Positions 1 through 7,662 of a DNA stretch of 64,000 nucleotides are shown piece by piece. Source of the stretch: Acidobacteriota bacterium (GTDB lineage: Bacteria; Acidobacteriota; Blastocatellia; RBC074); contig JAFDVL010000029.1 of NCBI GenBank assembly GCA_018268995.1, positions 1 to 64,000 of the forward strand. Reading direction: 5' to 3'. Within the stretch, counting starts at the first letter, position 1, and every line of letters starts with the position of its first letter. Position numbers and translations under genes: made by a program. The notes under the pieces were generated by a model, which had not been told where the DNA came from, did not search any database, and saw only the letters and a program-made list of their open reading frames with translations.

Positions 1-266
1 CCTTCGGCCATCGCTTCGGCGAAGTTTGCAAAGAGCACGGTAAACCACAGCCACAATGTAATCTGCAACGCGAAGCCAATGCCTGCCGCGCCTGTTGCCA
101 TGTCACGGATCAACAGGATCGTCGTCATCACGCTGCCGACTTCGACGACGAGCATCACGGGGTTCTTCATCATCGTGATCGGGTTCAGCTTTTTGAAGGA
201 ATCCACCAGCGCCCGCGTCACAATCTGTGCATTCCAAATCGCTAATTTTTTTTCTGCTTTCGACAT
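1..266 (-). CDS. kdpB: KdpB, potassium-transporting P-type ATPase subunit B (N-terminal part)
   Basis: This is the first 88 or so codons of the catalytic ATPase subunit of the KdpFABC potassium uptake pump; the rest lies beyond the left edge. The product starts MSKAEKKLAIWNAQ and carries the KdpB N-terminal features: a short cytosolic lead with KKLNPITMMKNPVMLVVEVG, then the first transmembrane pair containing LWFTVLFANFAEAMAEG, where the FANFAEA(M/I)AEG stretch is typical of KdpB. The ATG at 266 is the natural start. It follows kdpA on the same strand after a 78-bp gap that holds two palindromic repeats. KdpC is expected beyond the window. Identification is confident even though only the N-terminus is visible. 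Confidence 0.93.
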   Translation of the reverse strand, partial: MSKAEKKLAIWNAQIVTRALVDSFKKLNPITMMKNPVMLVVEVGSVMTTILLIRDMATGAAGIGFALQITLWLWFTVLFANFAEAMAE

Positions 267-279
267 ATTTACAATCGTA

Positions 280-340
280 ACGCGGGCTGCCAGCCCACAG
301 CTATTTGCCTACTGAAGCTCGCGGACAAGCTGTCCGCGCT
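280..340. repeat. Two short palindromes in the kdpA-kdpB gap
   Basis: The gap between kdpA and kdpB contains GGGCTG-c-CAGCCC (284-296) and CGCGGACA-agc-TGTCCGCG (320-338). Both are perfect inverted repeats, and neither is followed by a T-run in the transcribed direction. They resemble the other palindromes near 6260, 8648, 56828 and 61996 in size and in sitting in intergenic DNA, so they may be REP-like elements. They could also act as an mRNA hairpin separating kdpA and kdpB translation or stability. Confidence 0.6.
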
Positions 341-344
341 ACAG

Positions 345-2081
345 CTAGAATGTTTGCCTCGCCTGCATCAACAAATGCTCCACGATGGGGCCGAGGCTCA
401 ACGCTGGGAAGAAGGTCAACGCGCCAACGATGATGATGACGCTGACCAGCAAGGTCGTGAACAACGGCGTCGTCACTGGGAACGTTCCCAAACTTGGCGG
501 GACAGTTTTCTTGCGCCCCAGATTCCCGGCGAGCGCGAGCATCGGGATAATCATCAGGAAACGACCGAACAGCATCGCAATACCGATGGTTGTGTTGTAC
601 CAATAGGTGTTCGCCGAAATGCCCGCGAAAGCAGAACCGTTGTTGCCCGTGCCGGAACTGAAGGCATAGAGAATTTCCGACAATCCGTGCGGCCCCGCGT
701 TGTTGAGTTGCGAAGTCCCGAAGTCCGGCGACACCGATGAAATCGCCGCGAACACCAGAATCGTCAGCGGGAAAATCAGCAGATTCAGCATCGCCATTTT
801 CACGTCATACGCTTCAATCTTTTTGCCCAGATATTCCGGCGTGCGCCCGACCATCAACCCTGCAATGAACACGGCCAGCACCACATAAATCAAAATGCCG
901 TACAGCCCAGCGCCGACGCCGCCGAAGATCACTTCGCTGAGCATGATGTTGGCGAGCGGAACCAGCCCGCCCAGTGGCGTAAACGAATCATGCATGGAGT
1001 TCACTGCGCCGCACGAAGCGTTCGTTGTGATCGTGGCAAACAGCGCCGAATTCGCAATGCCGAAGCGCACTTCCTTGCCCTCCATATTGCCACCCGATTG
1101 CGTGGCGCTGGCGACTTGATCTACGCCGGTCAAGATCGGATTGCCTTTCGCTTCTGCCCAATACGCGGTTGCAATGCCAATCCAGAACAACAGCGCCATC
1201 GCAGCAAATACCGCCCAGCCGTGTTTTTGTGCGCCTGTCATTTTGCCAAGCGTGTAGGTCAATCCGGCGGAGATGGCGAAGATCGCAAACATCTCCAACA
1301 GATTTGAGAGTGGCGTCGGGTTCTCAAATGGATGCGAACTGTTGGCATTGAAAAAGCCGCCGCCATTTGTGCCCCACATCTTGATCGCTTCCTGCGAAGC
1401 GACCGGGCCTTGCGCAATGACTTGTTCCGTGACTTGTCCCTGCGGATCAACCAACTTTGCTGTGTCGTAAGGCTTGAAGTTTTGCACGACGCCTTGCGAT
1501 ACCAGCAACAACGCACCAACGAGGCAAAACGGCAACAACACCCATAACGTCGCACGCGTCATATCCACCCAGAAATTGCCGAGCGTATCTCGTTCGCGTC
1601 GCGCAATGCCGCGAATAAAGGCGATGGCAAGCGCGATGCCGACCGCCGCCGAAACAAAGTTCTGATACGCCAGCCCCGCCATTTGCGTCAGGTAACTCAT
1701 CGTCACTTCCGGCACGTAACTCTGCCAGTTTGTGTTCGTTGTGAACGACGCAGCAGTATTGAATGCGGAGCTTGGCTCGATGTTGGCGAGCTTCTGCGGA
1801 TTGAACGGCAGCCACGTTTGCACCCGTTGCAGCAAATACAGCACGACCATCGAAACGACACTGAACAACAGCATTGCCAGCGCGTATTCCGTCCATCGCA
1901 TTTCGCGTGTTTCGTCCACACCCGTCAGGCGATACATCAAACGTTCGACGGGGCGTAAAATTGGATCAAGCCACGTGCGTTCCCGATTGAAAACGCGCGC
2001 CATAAACGCGCCGAGCGGCTTTGTCACCGCCAGGATCAACGCGAAGAAAACCAGGATTTGTAACCATCCATTGAGTGTCAT
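345..2081 (-). CDS. kdpA: KdpA, potassium-transporting ATPase channel subunit
   Basis: KdpA is the membrane subunit that selects and binds K+ in the KdpFABC complex. The 578-residue product is of normal family length and has about ten transmembrane segments beginning with [20 protein letters not shown]. Selectivity-loop signatures are visible, including [19 protein letters not shown], the GGVGAGLYG loop, and [11 protein letters not shown] near the C-terminus. The ATG at 2081 lies 7 bp after the kdpF stop codon, so the two genes are co-transcribed and probably translationally coupled. Nothing in the sequence suggests damage. Confidence 0.97.
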   Translation of the reverse strand: MTLNGWLQILVFFALILAVTKPLGAFMARVFNRERTWLDPILRPVERLMYRLTGVDETREMRWTEYALAMLLFSVVSMVVLYLLQRVQTWLPFNPQKLANIEPSSAFNTAASFTTNTNWQSYVPEVTMSYLTQMAGLAYQNFVSAAVGIALAIAFIRGIARRERDTLGNFWVDMTRATLWVLLPFCLVGALLLVSQGVVQNFKPYDTAKLVDPQGQVTEQVIAQGPVASQEAIKMWGTNGGGFFNANSSHPFENPTPLSNLLEMFAIFAISAGLTYTLGKMTGAQKHGWAVFAAMALLFWIGIATAYWAEAKGNPILTGVDQVASATQSGGNMEGKEVRFGIANSALFATITTNASCGAVNSMHDSFTPLGGLVPLANIMLSEVIFGGVGAGLYGILIYVVLAVFIAGLMVGRTPEYLGKKIEAYDVKMAMLNLLIFPLTILVFAAISSVSPDFGTSQLNNAGPHGLSEILYAFSSGTGNNGSAFAGISANTYWYNTTIGIAMLFGRFLMIIPMLALAGNLGRKKTVPPSLGTFPVTTPLFTTLLVSVIIIVGALTFFPALSLGPIVEHLLMQARQTF

Positions 2082-2088
2082 AAAAGGT

Positions 2089-2178
2089 TCAGAATTTTTC
2101 AGGGCGCAGCAAGGCGACCATCAGATAAACAAACAGCACGGCGGCGGCTGCCAACGTCGCAATAGATTCCATCGTCAT
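2089..2178 (-). CDS. kdpF: KdpF, small stabilising subunit of the K+ pump
   Basis: This 29-residue single-helix peptide begins [16 protein letters not shown] and ends VALLRPEKF. The length, the single hydrophobic helix and the C-terminal (L)LRPE(K/R)F are typical of KdpF, which in E. coli sits in the membrane against KdpA and stabilises the complex. It lies immediately upstream of kdpA. Two in-frame ATGs, at 2178 and 2172, are both possible starts. It is too short for ordinary ORF callers and is often missed. Confidence 0.9.
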   Translation of the reverse strand: MTMESIATLAAAAVLFVYLMVALLRPEKF

Positions 2179-2189
2179 GATGACCTCGA

Positions 2190-2273
2190 CTAGAGCCTGT
2201 CACAGCCGCGCACATACGCGACGGAAAGCAGGAAAAATACTATCGTCAGTGCAATAAAAATTACGTCAGGCAT
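2190..2273 (-). CDS. 27-residue membrane peptide upstream of kdpF
   Basis: The open frame ATG(2273) to TAG(2190) encodes a 27-residue peptide, beginning MPDVIFIALTIVFFLLSVAY and ending VRGCDRL. It is a single hydrophobic helix with a short polar tail containing Arg, Cys, Asp and Arg. It lies 11 bp upstream of the kdpF start on the same strand, so it should be in the kdp transcript. I recall similar tiny peptides with a C-terminal GC(D/E)RL-like tail next to kdp genes in other phyla, but I cannot check that here. A role as an extra pump subunit or as a leader peptide is only inference. Confidence 0.6.
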   Translation of the reverse strand: MPDVIFIALTIVFFLLSVAYVRGCDRL

Positions 2274-2307
2274 AAGCGTTCTCCCTGATGGAGGGGCGTT
2301 GTCAGGA

Positions 2308-2451
2308 CTACTTTCCGACTTTCGGTGGCAAGAGGTTTATGCGAAATTGGCTCCGATTGGATTTCCCGTACGTCAGAAGAAAATGACGCAATCGCAACAA
2401 CCCATAAGTCATTCCAAGAGCCGCAAAAAATGCGAGTATCTGGCCGAACAT
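2308..2451 (-). CDS. 47-residue putative membrane peptide in the kdp leader
   Basis: An open frame starting at the ATG at 2451 encodes 47 residues: a hydrophobic N-terminal half (MFGQILAFFAALGMTYGLL) followed by a basic tail (RLRHFLLTYGKSNRSQ) ending LPPKVGK. The purine-rich AAAAGAGGAGCA just upstream could be a ribosome-binding site, though it sits unusually close to the ATG. It lies between kdpE and the 27-residue peptide on the same strand. No family is recognised, and it may be a chance frame in the kdp leader. A longer frame is open back to 2532 but would have a less typical N-terminus. Confidence 0.3.
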   Translation of the reverse strand: MFGQILAFFAALGMTYGLLRLRHFLLTYGKSNRSQFRINLLPPKVGK

Positions 2452-2547
2452 TGCTCCTCTTTTCAAGGTTCCGTTAGAACCTCGTCGTCGCGGAGTAGTA
2501 CCACGACGATAGCAATGTAATGCCGTGCTCATAAGGATGGAGTAAGT

Positions 2548-2571
2548 GATTTATAAAAAGTTCATAAAGAT
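2548..2571 (-). promoter_or_regulatory. Candidate KdpE operator upstream of the kdpF-kdpA-kdpB block
   Basis: On the minus strand this AT-rich stretch reads CTTTATGAACTTTTTATAAA. It resembles the T-rich operator bound by KdpE in front of E. coli kdpFABC (a TTTATA/TTTTTAC-type site) and has two TTTAT half-sites about one helical turn apart. It lies between the end of kdpE and the first small kdp ORF, where the pump promoter is expected. The match is by eye and the site is a candidate only. Confidence 0.3.
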
Positions 2572-2622
2572 TGCGAAGTCTACGAATGGCGAAATGAGAG
2601 GACTGGGTGGAGCGGCTGAAAG

Positions 2623-3318
2623 TTAATGATTGGGATTGAAGCGATACCCGATCCAGGGTTCGGTCAAAATGTATTGCGGATGCGCTGGGTCTGGTTCGAT
2701 TTTCTTGCGCAATTGCCCGATGAATACGCGCAGGTACTCTGTCTGCTCTGTGTAATTGCCGCCCCAAACAGCTCCGAGCAGGGTGCGATGCGTCAGGACT
2801 TTGCCTCGATTCTGGAACAGATAAACGAGCAAATCGAATTCCTTCGGAGTTAGATGAACTTCGTGTCCGCGCACCAGAATCTTATGCGCGGCAAGATCGA
2901 GTGTGAAGTCGCCTTCAGTCATCTCCGGTTGTGTTTGCCCGGTGTTTAGAGGAATGCGGCGCAAGGCGACCCGGACGCGTGCCATTAATTCGTTAATGCC
3001 GAACGGCTTGGTGATGTAATCATCGGCTCCTGCATCCAAGGCTTCGACTTTGCTGTGCTCTTCGCCTTTGACCGAAAGCACAATGATGGGCGTGTCTGAG
3101 GTTTTCCGAATTGCGCGACATAATTCCATCCCATTCATTTCCGGCATCGAAAGGTCCGTGATGACTAAATCAGGATGCCAGTCGTGAAAAAGTTCCAATC
3201 CGGCTTGCCCGTCTGCCGCCGTGCGAACGTCGTAGCGATGTGTGGCCAGGCTGCGCCGCAAAACGCGAATGATTTGTGCTTCGTCATCAACGACAAGAAT
3301 TTTGTGTGAATCGGTCAT
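2623..3318 (-). CDS. kdpE: KdpE-type response regulator (OmpR family)
   Basis: This 231-residue two-component response regulator has an N-terminal receiver domain (acidic pocket DDEAQ near the start, phospho-acceptor Asp in LVITDLSMPEMNG near residue 54, Lys in YITKPFG) and a C-terminal winged-helix DNA-binding domain with HLTPKEFDLLVYLFQNRG. The C-terminal YILTEPWIGYRF is the usual KdpE/OmpR ending. Its ATG overlaps the TGA of the upstream histidine kinase, so the pair is translationally coupled. The kdp pump genes follow downstream on the same strand, which supports a role in switching on K+ uptake when potassium is scarce. Confidence 0.9.
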   Translation of the reverse strand: MTDSHKILVVDDEAQIIRVLRRSLATHRYDVRTAADGQAGLELFHDWHPDLVITDLSMPEMNGMELCRAIRKTSDTPIIVLSVKGEEHSKVEALDAGADDYITKPFGINELMARVRVALRRIPLNTGQTQPEMTEGDFTLDLAAHKILVRGHEVHLTPKEFDLLVYLFQNRGKVLTHRTLLGAVWGGNYTEQTEYLRVFIGQLRKKIEPDPAHPQYILTEPWIGYRFNPNH

Positions 3319-4442
3319 TCTTCTTCGTCACCAATCGGAATCGCGAACGCAACACGGGTGCCGTGATTATTTTTGCCTGCCGCGATCCAAATCTGCCCGC
3401 CATGCGATAGGACGAGTCCGCGCGCAATCGCCAGTCCTAGTCCCAGCCCGGTTCCCTTTCCTTCGGCTGTTGCGCGAAAGAACTTATCAAAGACGCGTTC
3501 GCGCAATTCTGGTGGGATTCCAGGGCCTTCATCTTCGACTGCAATTTCGATCATCTCGTGCGCAGCTCGTTGTGCTGTAATCGTGATGCAGGTTTGCGGC
3601 GGTGCATATTTTGCCGCGTTTTCCAGCAGCGTGTAAATGACTTGCGCGATGGCCTTGGCATCCACATGCACTGCGGGCAAATCGGGTTCGGTTATCACCT
3701 GCACACAATGGCCTTTGCAGGCTTCCTGCGCGCGTTCCAATGCGGCTGAGATGAGTTCATCCACACTGCACCAATCGCGTCGCAACTGCACCGCTTTTGC
3801 TTCCAATCGTGCAAGTTCCACCATTCCCTCGGTGAAGTGATTCAGGCGGTCGGCTTCTTCGTTGATAATTTCGAGGAATTCTTTTTTTCCTTCGGCATCG
3901 AGCTGAAAATCAGGATTGCGGTCATCATCCAACAGTGTTGTTACAGCAGCTTTGATCGAAGTCAGCGGAGTGCGAATGTCGTGCGTTACGGCGTCGAGCA
4001 AGGCGGATTTCAACTGTTCGCTTTGACGCAGCGCTTCGGCCTGACTGGCTTGCTCAAAAGCGCTTTGTAATTCGTTGTAGAGTTTTTCGATTTCCTGTTT
4101 CCGCCGTTCGTTTTCCTCTGCGCGGCGACGTGCATAGGCGGAAAGTTCACCTGCCGTGATTGCCGTGATTAGAAATGCCGCCCAGGCGATTAAATTTTGC
4201 GGATCAGCAATAGTCCAGGTTCGGACAGGTGGCAAAAAGAAATAGTTGAAGCAAAGCATTGCCACCACGGACGCCAGCAGCGCCGGATTACGACCAAGGA
4301 ACGTTGCAAGGAACAAAATCCCTAACAGTAATGCCAGCGCGACTGTGGTCACACTAAGCTGGGCGTGAATTGGCTCCAGCGCCGCTGTAATGGTCGCGAT
4401 GCTGACAAACGCCATCAAATATCGAAGCAGACGGCTTTGCAT
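3315..4442 (-). CDS. kdpD: Short KdpD-like sensor histidine kinase without the cytosolic N-terminal domain
   Basis: The 375-residue kinase has an N-terminal block of about four transmembrane segments of the KdpD/DUF4118 type (including ALLASVVAMLCFNYFFLPP), a coiled segment (RRRAEENERRKQEIEKL), the H-box AVTHDIRTPLTSIKAAV, an N-box (LLENAAKYAPP), and ATP-lid boxes DEGPGIPPE and GTGLGLGLAIARG. Canonical KdpD is about 900 residues and carries a large N-terminal KdpD/USP-like region, which is absent here. The ATG directly abuts the nagB stop codon with no spacer, and its 3' end overlaps kdpE by 4 bp. Partnership with the kdp genes is clear from position; what signal it senses without the cytosolic domain is unknown. 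Confidence 0.85.
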   Translation of the reverse strand: MQSRLLRYLMAFVSIATITAALEPIHAQLSVTTVALALLLGILFLATFLGRNPALLASVVAMLCFNYFFLPPVRTWTIADPQNLIAWAAFLITAITAGELSAYARRRAEENERRKQEIEKLYNELQSAFEQASQAEALRQSEQLKSALLDAVTHDIRTPLTSIKAAVTTLLDDDRNPDFQLDAEGKKEFLEIINEEADRLNHFTEGMVELARLEAKAVQLRRDWCSVDELISAALERAQEACKGHCVQVITEPDLPAVHVDAKAIAQVIYTLLENAAKYAPPQTCITITAQRAAHEMIEIAVEDEGPGIPPELRERVFDKFFRATAEGKGTGLGLGLAIARGLVLSHGGQIWIAAGKNNHGTRVAFAIPIGDEEE

Positions 4443-5186
4443 TTAGCTGCTCGCAGATGTCAGAAGTGCAGCGGAAGCTTGGTCAAGATAGACAGTTGTG
4501 TTTGAATGCGTCTGCAAAATCGAAGCAGGTGCCAATGGCGAAACGCTACCTTCCAGGCAGGCTTTGACGGCTTCGGCTTTGCGCGTATCAGGGACGACGC
4601 AAATAATCTCTCGCGCCTTCAGGATTTGTTTGATGGACATGGAAATCGCTTGTTGCGGCACGTCCTCCAGCGTTGGGAACCACCCTTCGCCGAACTGCTG
4701 GCGACGGCACGCTTCGTCGAGATTGACGATCAGATACGGTTCTTCCGTCTCAAAATCTGCGGGCGGATCATTGAAAGCCAGATGCCCATTTTCGCCAATG
4801 CCGACAAAGGCCACGTCAATCGGCGCAGCTGAAATTAAGGCTCCGACCTTGGCGCAAACTTCTGCTGGATTGGCTTCGCCATCAAGCAAATGATGCGTTT
4901 GAATGCCTGTTGGTTCGATGAATCGTTCCAGCAAATATTTGCGAAAACTGGCTGGATGTGTGATTGGCATGTTGATGTATTCATCCAAATGAAACATCTC
5001 AACCCGTGCCCAATCAATGTCGGAAGCTTTCGTCAACGCCTCCAGAAATTCAAACTGCGAAGCGCCTGTTGCCGTGATGATGCGCGCTTTGCCATTGGTG
5101 GCAATGGCTTGACGGATGGCATTCGCTGCCTGTTCGGCTGCGGCTTGTCCAAGTGAAATTTTGTTGTCGAAAATTTTAGTATTCAT
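4443..5186 (-). CDS. nagB: Glucosamine-6-phosphate deaminase (NagB family)
   Basis: This enzyme converts glucosamine 6-phosphate to fructose 6-phosphate and ammonia in the cytoplasm, feeding amino sugars into glycolysis. The 247-residue product shows the family signatures: the phosphate loop [13 protein letters not shown], the active-site FHLDEY, and [15 protein letters not shown] with the catalytic acidic and histidine residues. It diverges from nagA across a 96-bp gap, as expected for a GlcNAc-6-phosphate pathway. Its stop codon TAA is directly followed by the ATG of the kdpD-like kinase, an unusual fusion of sugar and potassium genes into one transcription unit. The subfamily is more divergent than E. 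coli NagB. Confidence 0.88.
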   Translation of the reverse strand: MNTKIFDNKISLGQAAAEQAANAIRQAIATNGKARIITATGASQFEFLEALTKASDIDWARVEMFHLDEYINMPITHPASFRKYLLERFIEPTGIQTHHLLDGEANPAEVCAKVGALISAAPIDVAFVGIGENGHLAFNDPPADFETEEPYLIVNLDEACRRQQFGEGWFPTLEDVPQQAISMSIKQILKAREIICVVPDTRKAEAVKACLEGSVSPLAPASILQTHSNTTVYLDQASAALLTSASS

Positions 5187-5282
5187 AAAGCGTTTTTAGC
5201 CACAGATTCCACGGATTCTCACGGATACTTTTGGGCAGAATGAATCTGCGTAAATCCGTGTGAATGTGTAGCTCAAATTTAT
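5187..5282. repeat. nagB-nagA divergent intergenic region with a CCACGGATTC-type repeat
   Basis: The gap must hold promoters for both nagB (leftward) and nagA (rightward). Much of it consists of repeated words: CCACAGATTCCACGGATTC and CTCACGGATAC (about 5200-5229), then GTAAATCCGTGTGAATGTG (about 5252-5270) in the opposite sense, so the two halves are partly complementary. A related word set (ACGTGGATAAAACGGATTTACG, CCGCGTCATCCGCGTTC) occurs near 57030-57112. Such phrases are scattered in intergenic DNA of several phyla. No clear -35/-10 pair could be chosen. Confidence 0.5.
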
Positions 5283-6254
5283 ATGCAAATCGAATTTCCC
5301 GGTTTTATTGATCTTCAAGTAAACGGCTTTGCAGGCGTTGATTTCAACGAGCCTTGCACGCCGGAACAGTTGCAGCACGCCATTCAGGCGCAACGAGCCA
5401 CTGGCGTGACACAATTTTTGCCTACGCTAATTACGTCGTCTCTCGAACATTTTGCAAGCTGCGCCCGCGCGATTGTGAATTTTACTGATCCGGCAATTGT
5501 CGGGATTCACATGGAGGGGCCATACATCTCGCCCGAAGATGGCCCGCGCGGCGCGCATCCACGAACGCACGTGATGGCCGCTTCCATCGAAGATTTCCAG
5601 CGACGACAGGATGCAGCGCAGGGAAAAATTGTTCTCGTGACGCTTGCGCCCGAAGTGCCAAATGCGATTGCTTTGATTGATTTTCTCGCCGCACAAAATA
5701 TCAAAGTTGCAATTGCGCATACGGCGGCTAGGCCCGAACAAATTCGGGAGGCGATCAAAGCAGGCGCGACACTTTCGACGCATCTGGGCAATGGCTGCGC
5801 GAATTTGCTGCCGCGTCATCCAAACTTTATTTGGGAACAACTGGCAGCAGATGAATTGAACGCCAGCTTTATTGTGGACGGGCATCACTTGCCTGCGGCA
5901 ACCGTCAAAGCGATGATGCGTGCGAAAACGTTAGATCGCACGATCCTGGTCACAGATGCAATTGCGGCTGCCGGATGTGCGCCGGGATTCTTTGAATTGG
6001 GCGGCGTGACTGTGGAATTGAGTGCCAACGGACGCGTTGCCGAACCGGGGAAACCGTGGCTGGCCGGATCATCGCTCACGATGGATTGCGCTGTGGCGAA
6101 TACGGCAAAATTTACGAGCTTGCCACTGTCAGAGGTGCTGCCGCTAGCTTCAACAAGGCCCGCAAAATATCTTGGCATTGAAACATTGGGCACAGTCATT
6201 GCCGATTGGGACGAAGCGAATTATGCTCTGCGTGTGAAAACCGTAATTTCGTAA
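5283..6254 (+). CDS. nagA: N-acetylglucosamine-6-phosphate deacetylase (NagA)
   Basis: NagA removes the acetyl group from GlcNAc-6-phosphate, producing the substrate of NagB next door. The 323-residue metal-dependent amidohydrolase shows FIDLQVNGFAGVDF near the N-terminus, the metal ligand motif GIHMEGPYISP followed by GAHP, a histidine in VAIAHTAARP, the STHLGNGC segment, and LVTDAIAAAG with the catalytic Asp. It is shorter than the roughly 380-residue E. coli enzyme, mainly from a trimmed N-terminus. The ATG at 5283 is used because MQIEFPGFIDLQ is a complete family N-terminus. An MFS transporter gene follows after a repeat-bearing gap. Confidence 0.92.
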   Translation: MQIEFPGFIDLQVNGFAGVDFNEPCTPEQLQHAIQAQRATGVTQFLPTLITSSLEHFASCARAIVNFTDPAIVGIHMEGPYISPEDGPRGAHPRTHVMAASIEDFQRRQDAAQGKIVLVTLAPEVPNAIALIDFLAAQNIKVAIAHTAARPEQIREAIKAGATLSTHLGNGCANLLPRHPNFIWEQLAADELNASFIVDGHHLPAATVKAMMRAKTLDRTILVTDAIAAAGCAPGFFELGGVTVELSANGRVAEPGKPWLAGSSLTMDCAVANTAKFTSLPLSEVLPLASTRPAKYLGIETLGTVIADWDEANYALRVKTVIS

Positions 6255-6259
6255 TTATA

Positions 6260-6346
6260 AGTACGACAGGCAGCCTGCCTGGTAGTGTTTTCTTCCTTCA
6301 CTCGAATTTTCAACGTAAGGCTAACAGGCAAAATGCCTATCCTACA
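6260..6346. repeat. Palindromic repeats between nagA and the MFS gene
   Basis: Two imperfect palindromes sit in the nagA-MFS gap: CAGGCAG/CTGCCTG-type arms within GACAGGCAGCCTGCCTGG (about 6264-6282), and GTAAGG...AACAGGC-aaaa-TGCCT...CCTAC (about 6314-6345). The GACAGGC word is shared with the palindromes at 61996-62061, so these look like members of one dispersed family. The second one ends 4 bp before the transporter ATG and could fold over its ribosome-binding region. Confidence 0.55.
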
Positions 6347-6349
6347 TCT

Positions 6350-7630
6350 ATGAAAAAACGCCCCATCAAACATTTGCGCTGGTACATTGCGATTCTCATT
6401 TGCTTCGCCTCAGAGCTAAATTACATGGATCGCAACACGCTTTCTGTGCTGAAAGTCACGATTCAGAAAGCCCTGAACTTTGACGACAATGGCTACGCCT
6501 TGATCACTGCTACGTTTTTGTGGACGTATGCCGTGGCGTATGTCATTAGCGGCTGGGTCGTAGATCGGCTGGGATCGCGGCGCGGCTTTCTGGTGTTTGT
6601 TTCCGGCTGGTCTATTGCGAATATCCTGCACGCATTGGCGACAGGGGTGGGGAGTTTTCAATTTTATCGTGGTTTGCTGGCCACAATGGAGCCAGCAAAT
6701 TTTCCAGCCGGCATCAAAGCTGTGTCAGAGTGGTTTCCGATGCGCGAGCGCGCCCTGGCTGTGGGGATTTTCAATGCGGGAACAGCGCTCGGAAACACTT
6801 TGGCCGTTCCTGTGGCTGCTGCTGTTGCGCTGGCCTATGGCTGGCAATCCGCCTTTGTTTTTACGGGAGCCATCGGCTTTGTCTGGGTCGCAATTTGGTA
6901 TTTTGCCTATCGCCTGCCACAGGATCATCCGCGTCTGTCGGAGGAAGAGCGGCAATTGATTCTGGCGGGCAGGGAAGCCGAAGACCAAACAGCGCACGAA
7001 AAACCTTCGCCCTGGCAATTGCTGAAAATGCCTGCAACGTGGGGCTGTGCCTTGGCGCGGCTGCTGACTGATCCGATTTCCTATTTCCTGTTTTTTTGGA
7101 CGCCGAGTTATTTGGAAAAAGAGCGCGGCTTCGATTTGAAGCAGGTTGGAATGTATGCCTGGATTCCATTTGCTGCCCTGACGTTGGGCAATTTGTTCAG
7201 CGGCGCAATGCCCCGATGGTTGATTAGCCGTGGCTGGTCGCTGAATACTGCGCGTAAAGGAACAATGCTTGGGGTTTCACTGGCAATGCTGATTTTGTGT
7301 TTTGTTGTAACGCAAGCAACCACGCCTGTGATGGCCGTGCTGATCTTAGCCGCAGTAATGTTTGGCCATGCAGCCTGGGGAAATATTACGCTCCCGGCAG
7401 AATCATTTCATCGCAATGCGGTTGGCTTTGTTACAGGATTCGGCGGATTTTTGGGCGGCATTGCGGGCGGGATCACACAACTCGTCATCGGCAGCGTTGT
7501 GACGAAATACGGCTATGGGCCAATTTTTGCAGTCTGTTCCGTGATGTATTTGGCGGCCTTGGCCTGCGTTCACTTTTTGATTGGAGAATTGGGAATAATT
7601 CGGCAGGTGAAAGCTCCCGCATCGGCGTGA
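6350..7630 (+). CDS. MFS transporter, anion:cation symporter (ExuT-like) family
   Basis: The 426-residue inner-membrane protein has about twelve transmembrane segments and the MFS loop motif GWVVDRLGSRRGFLV between helices 2 and 3. The N-terminal pattern YIAILICFASELNYMDRNTL and the FPAGIKAVSEWFPMRERALA segment are typical of the ACS subfamily, which moves sugar acids and other organic anions with protons. I place the start at the ATG at 6350 (MKKRPIKHLRW); the open frame extends back to 6206, but that part overlaps nagA and is not protein-like. Position after nagA and before a FadR-type regulator suggests uptake of an amino-sugar or uronate-type substrate; the exact substrate cannot be read from sequence. 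Confidence 0.88.
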   Translation: MKKRPIKHLRWYIAILICFASELNYMDRNTLSVLKVTIQKALNFDDNGYALITATFLWTYAVAYVISGWVVDRLGSRRGFLVFVSGWSIANILHALATGVGSFQFYRGLLATMEPANFPAGIKAVSEWFPMRERALAVGIFNAGTALGNTLAVPVAAAVALAYGWQSAFVFTGAIGFVWVAIWYFAYRLPQDHPRLSEEERQLILAGREAEDQTAHEKPSPWQLLKMPATWGCALARLLTDPISYFLFFWTPSYLEKERGFDLKQVGMYAWIPFAALTLGNLFSGAMPRWLISRGWSLNTARKGTMLGVSLAMLILCFVVTQATTPVMAVLILAAVMFGHAAWGNITLPAESFHRNAVGFVTGFGGFLGGIAGGITQLVIGSVVTKYGYGPIFAVCSVMYLAALACVHFLIGELGIIRQVKAPASA

Positions 7631-7662
7631 ACAGCGCCTTTTCGTTTCTTTGACCCTAGTCT

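Noticed and set aside
2452-2622. A potassium- or c-di-AMP-responsive riboswitch in the kdp leader
   Set aside because: No ydaO- or other known potassium-linked riboswitch motif could be recognised by eye; only an AT-rich KdpE-like operator is proposed.
6206-6349. Longer N-terminus for the MFS transporter (48 extra codons)
   Set aside because: The region overlaps the 3' end of nagA and the palindromic repeats, and the encoded residues are not typical of the family; the ATG at 6350 matches homologue starts.
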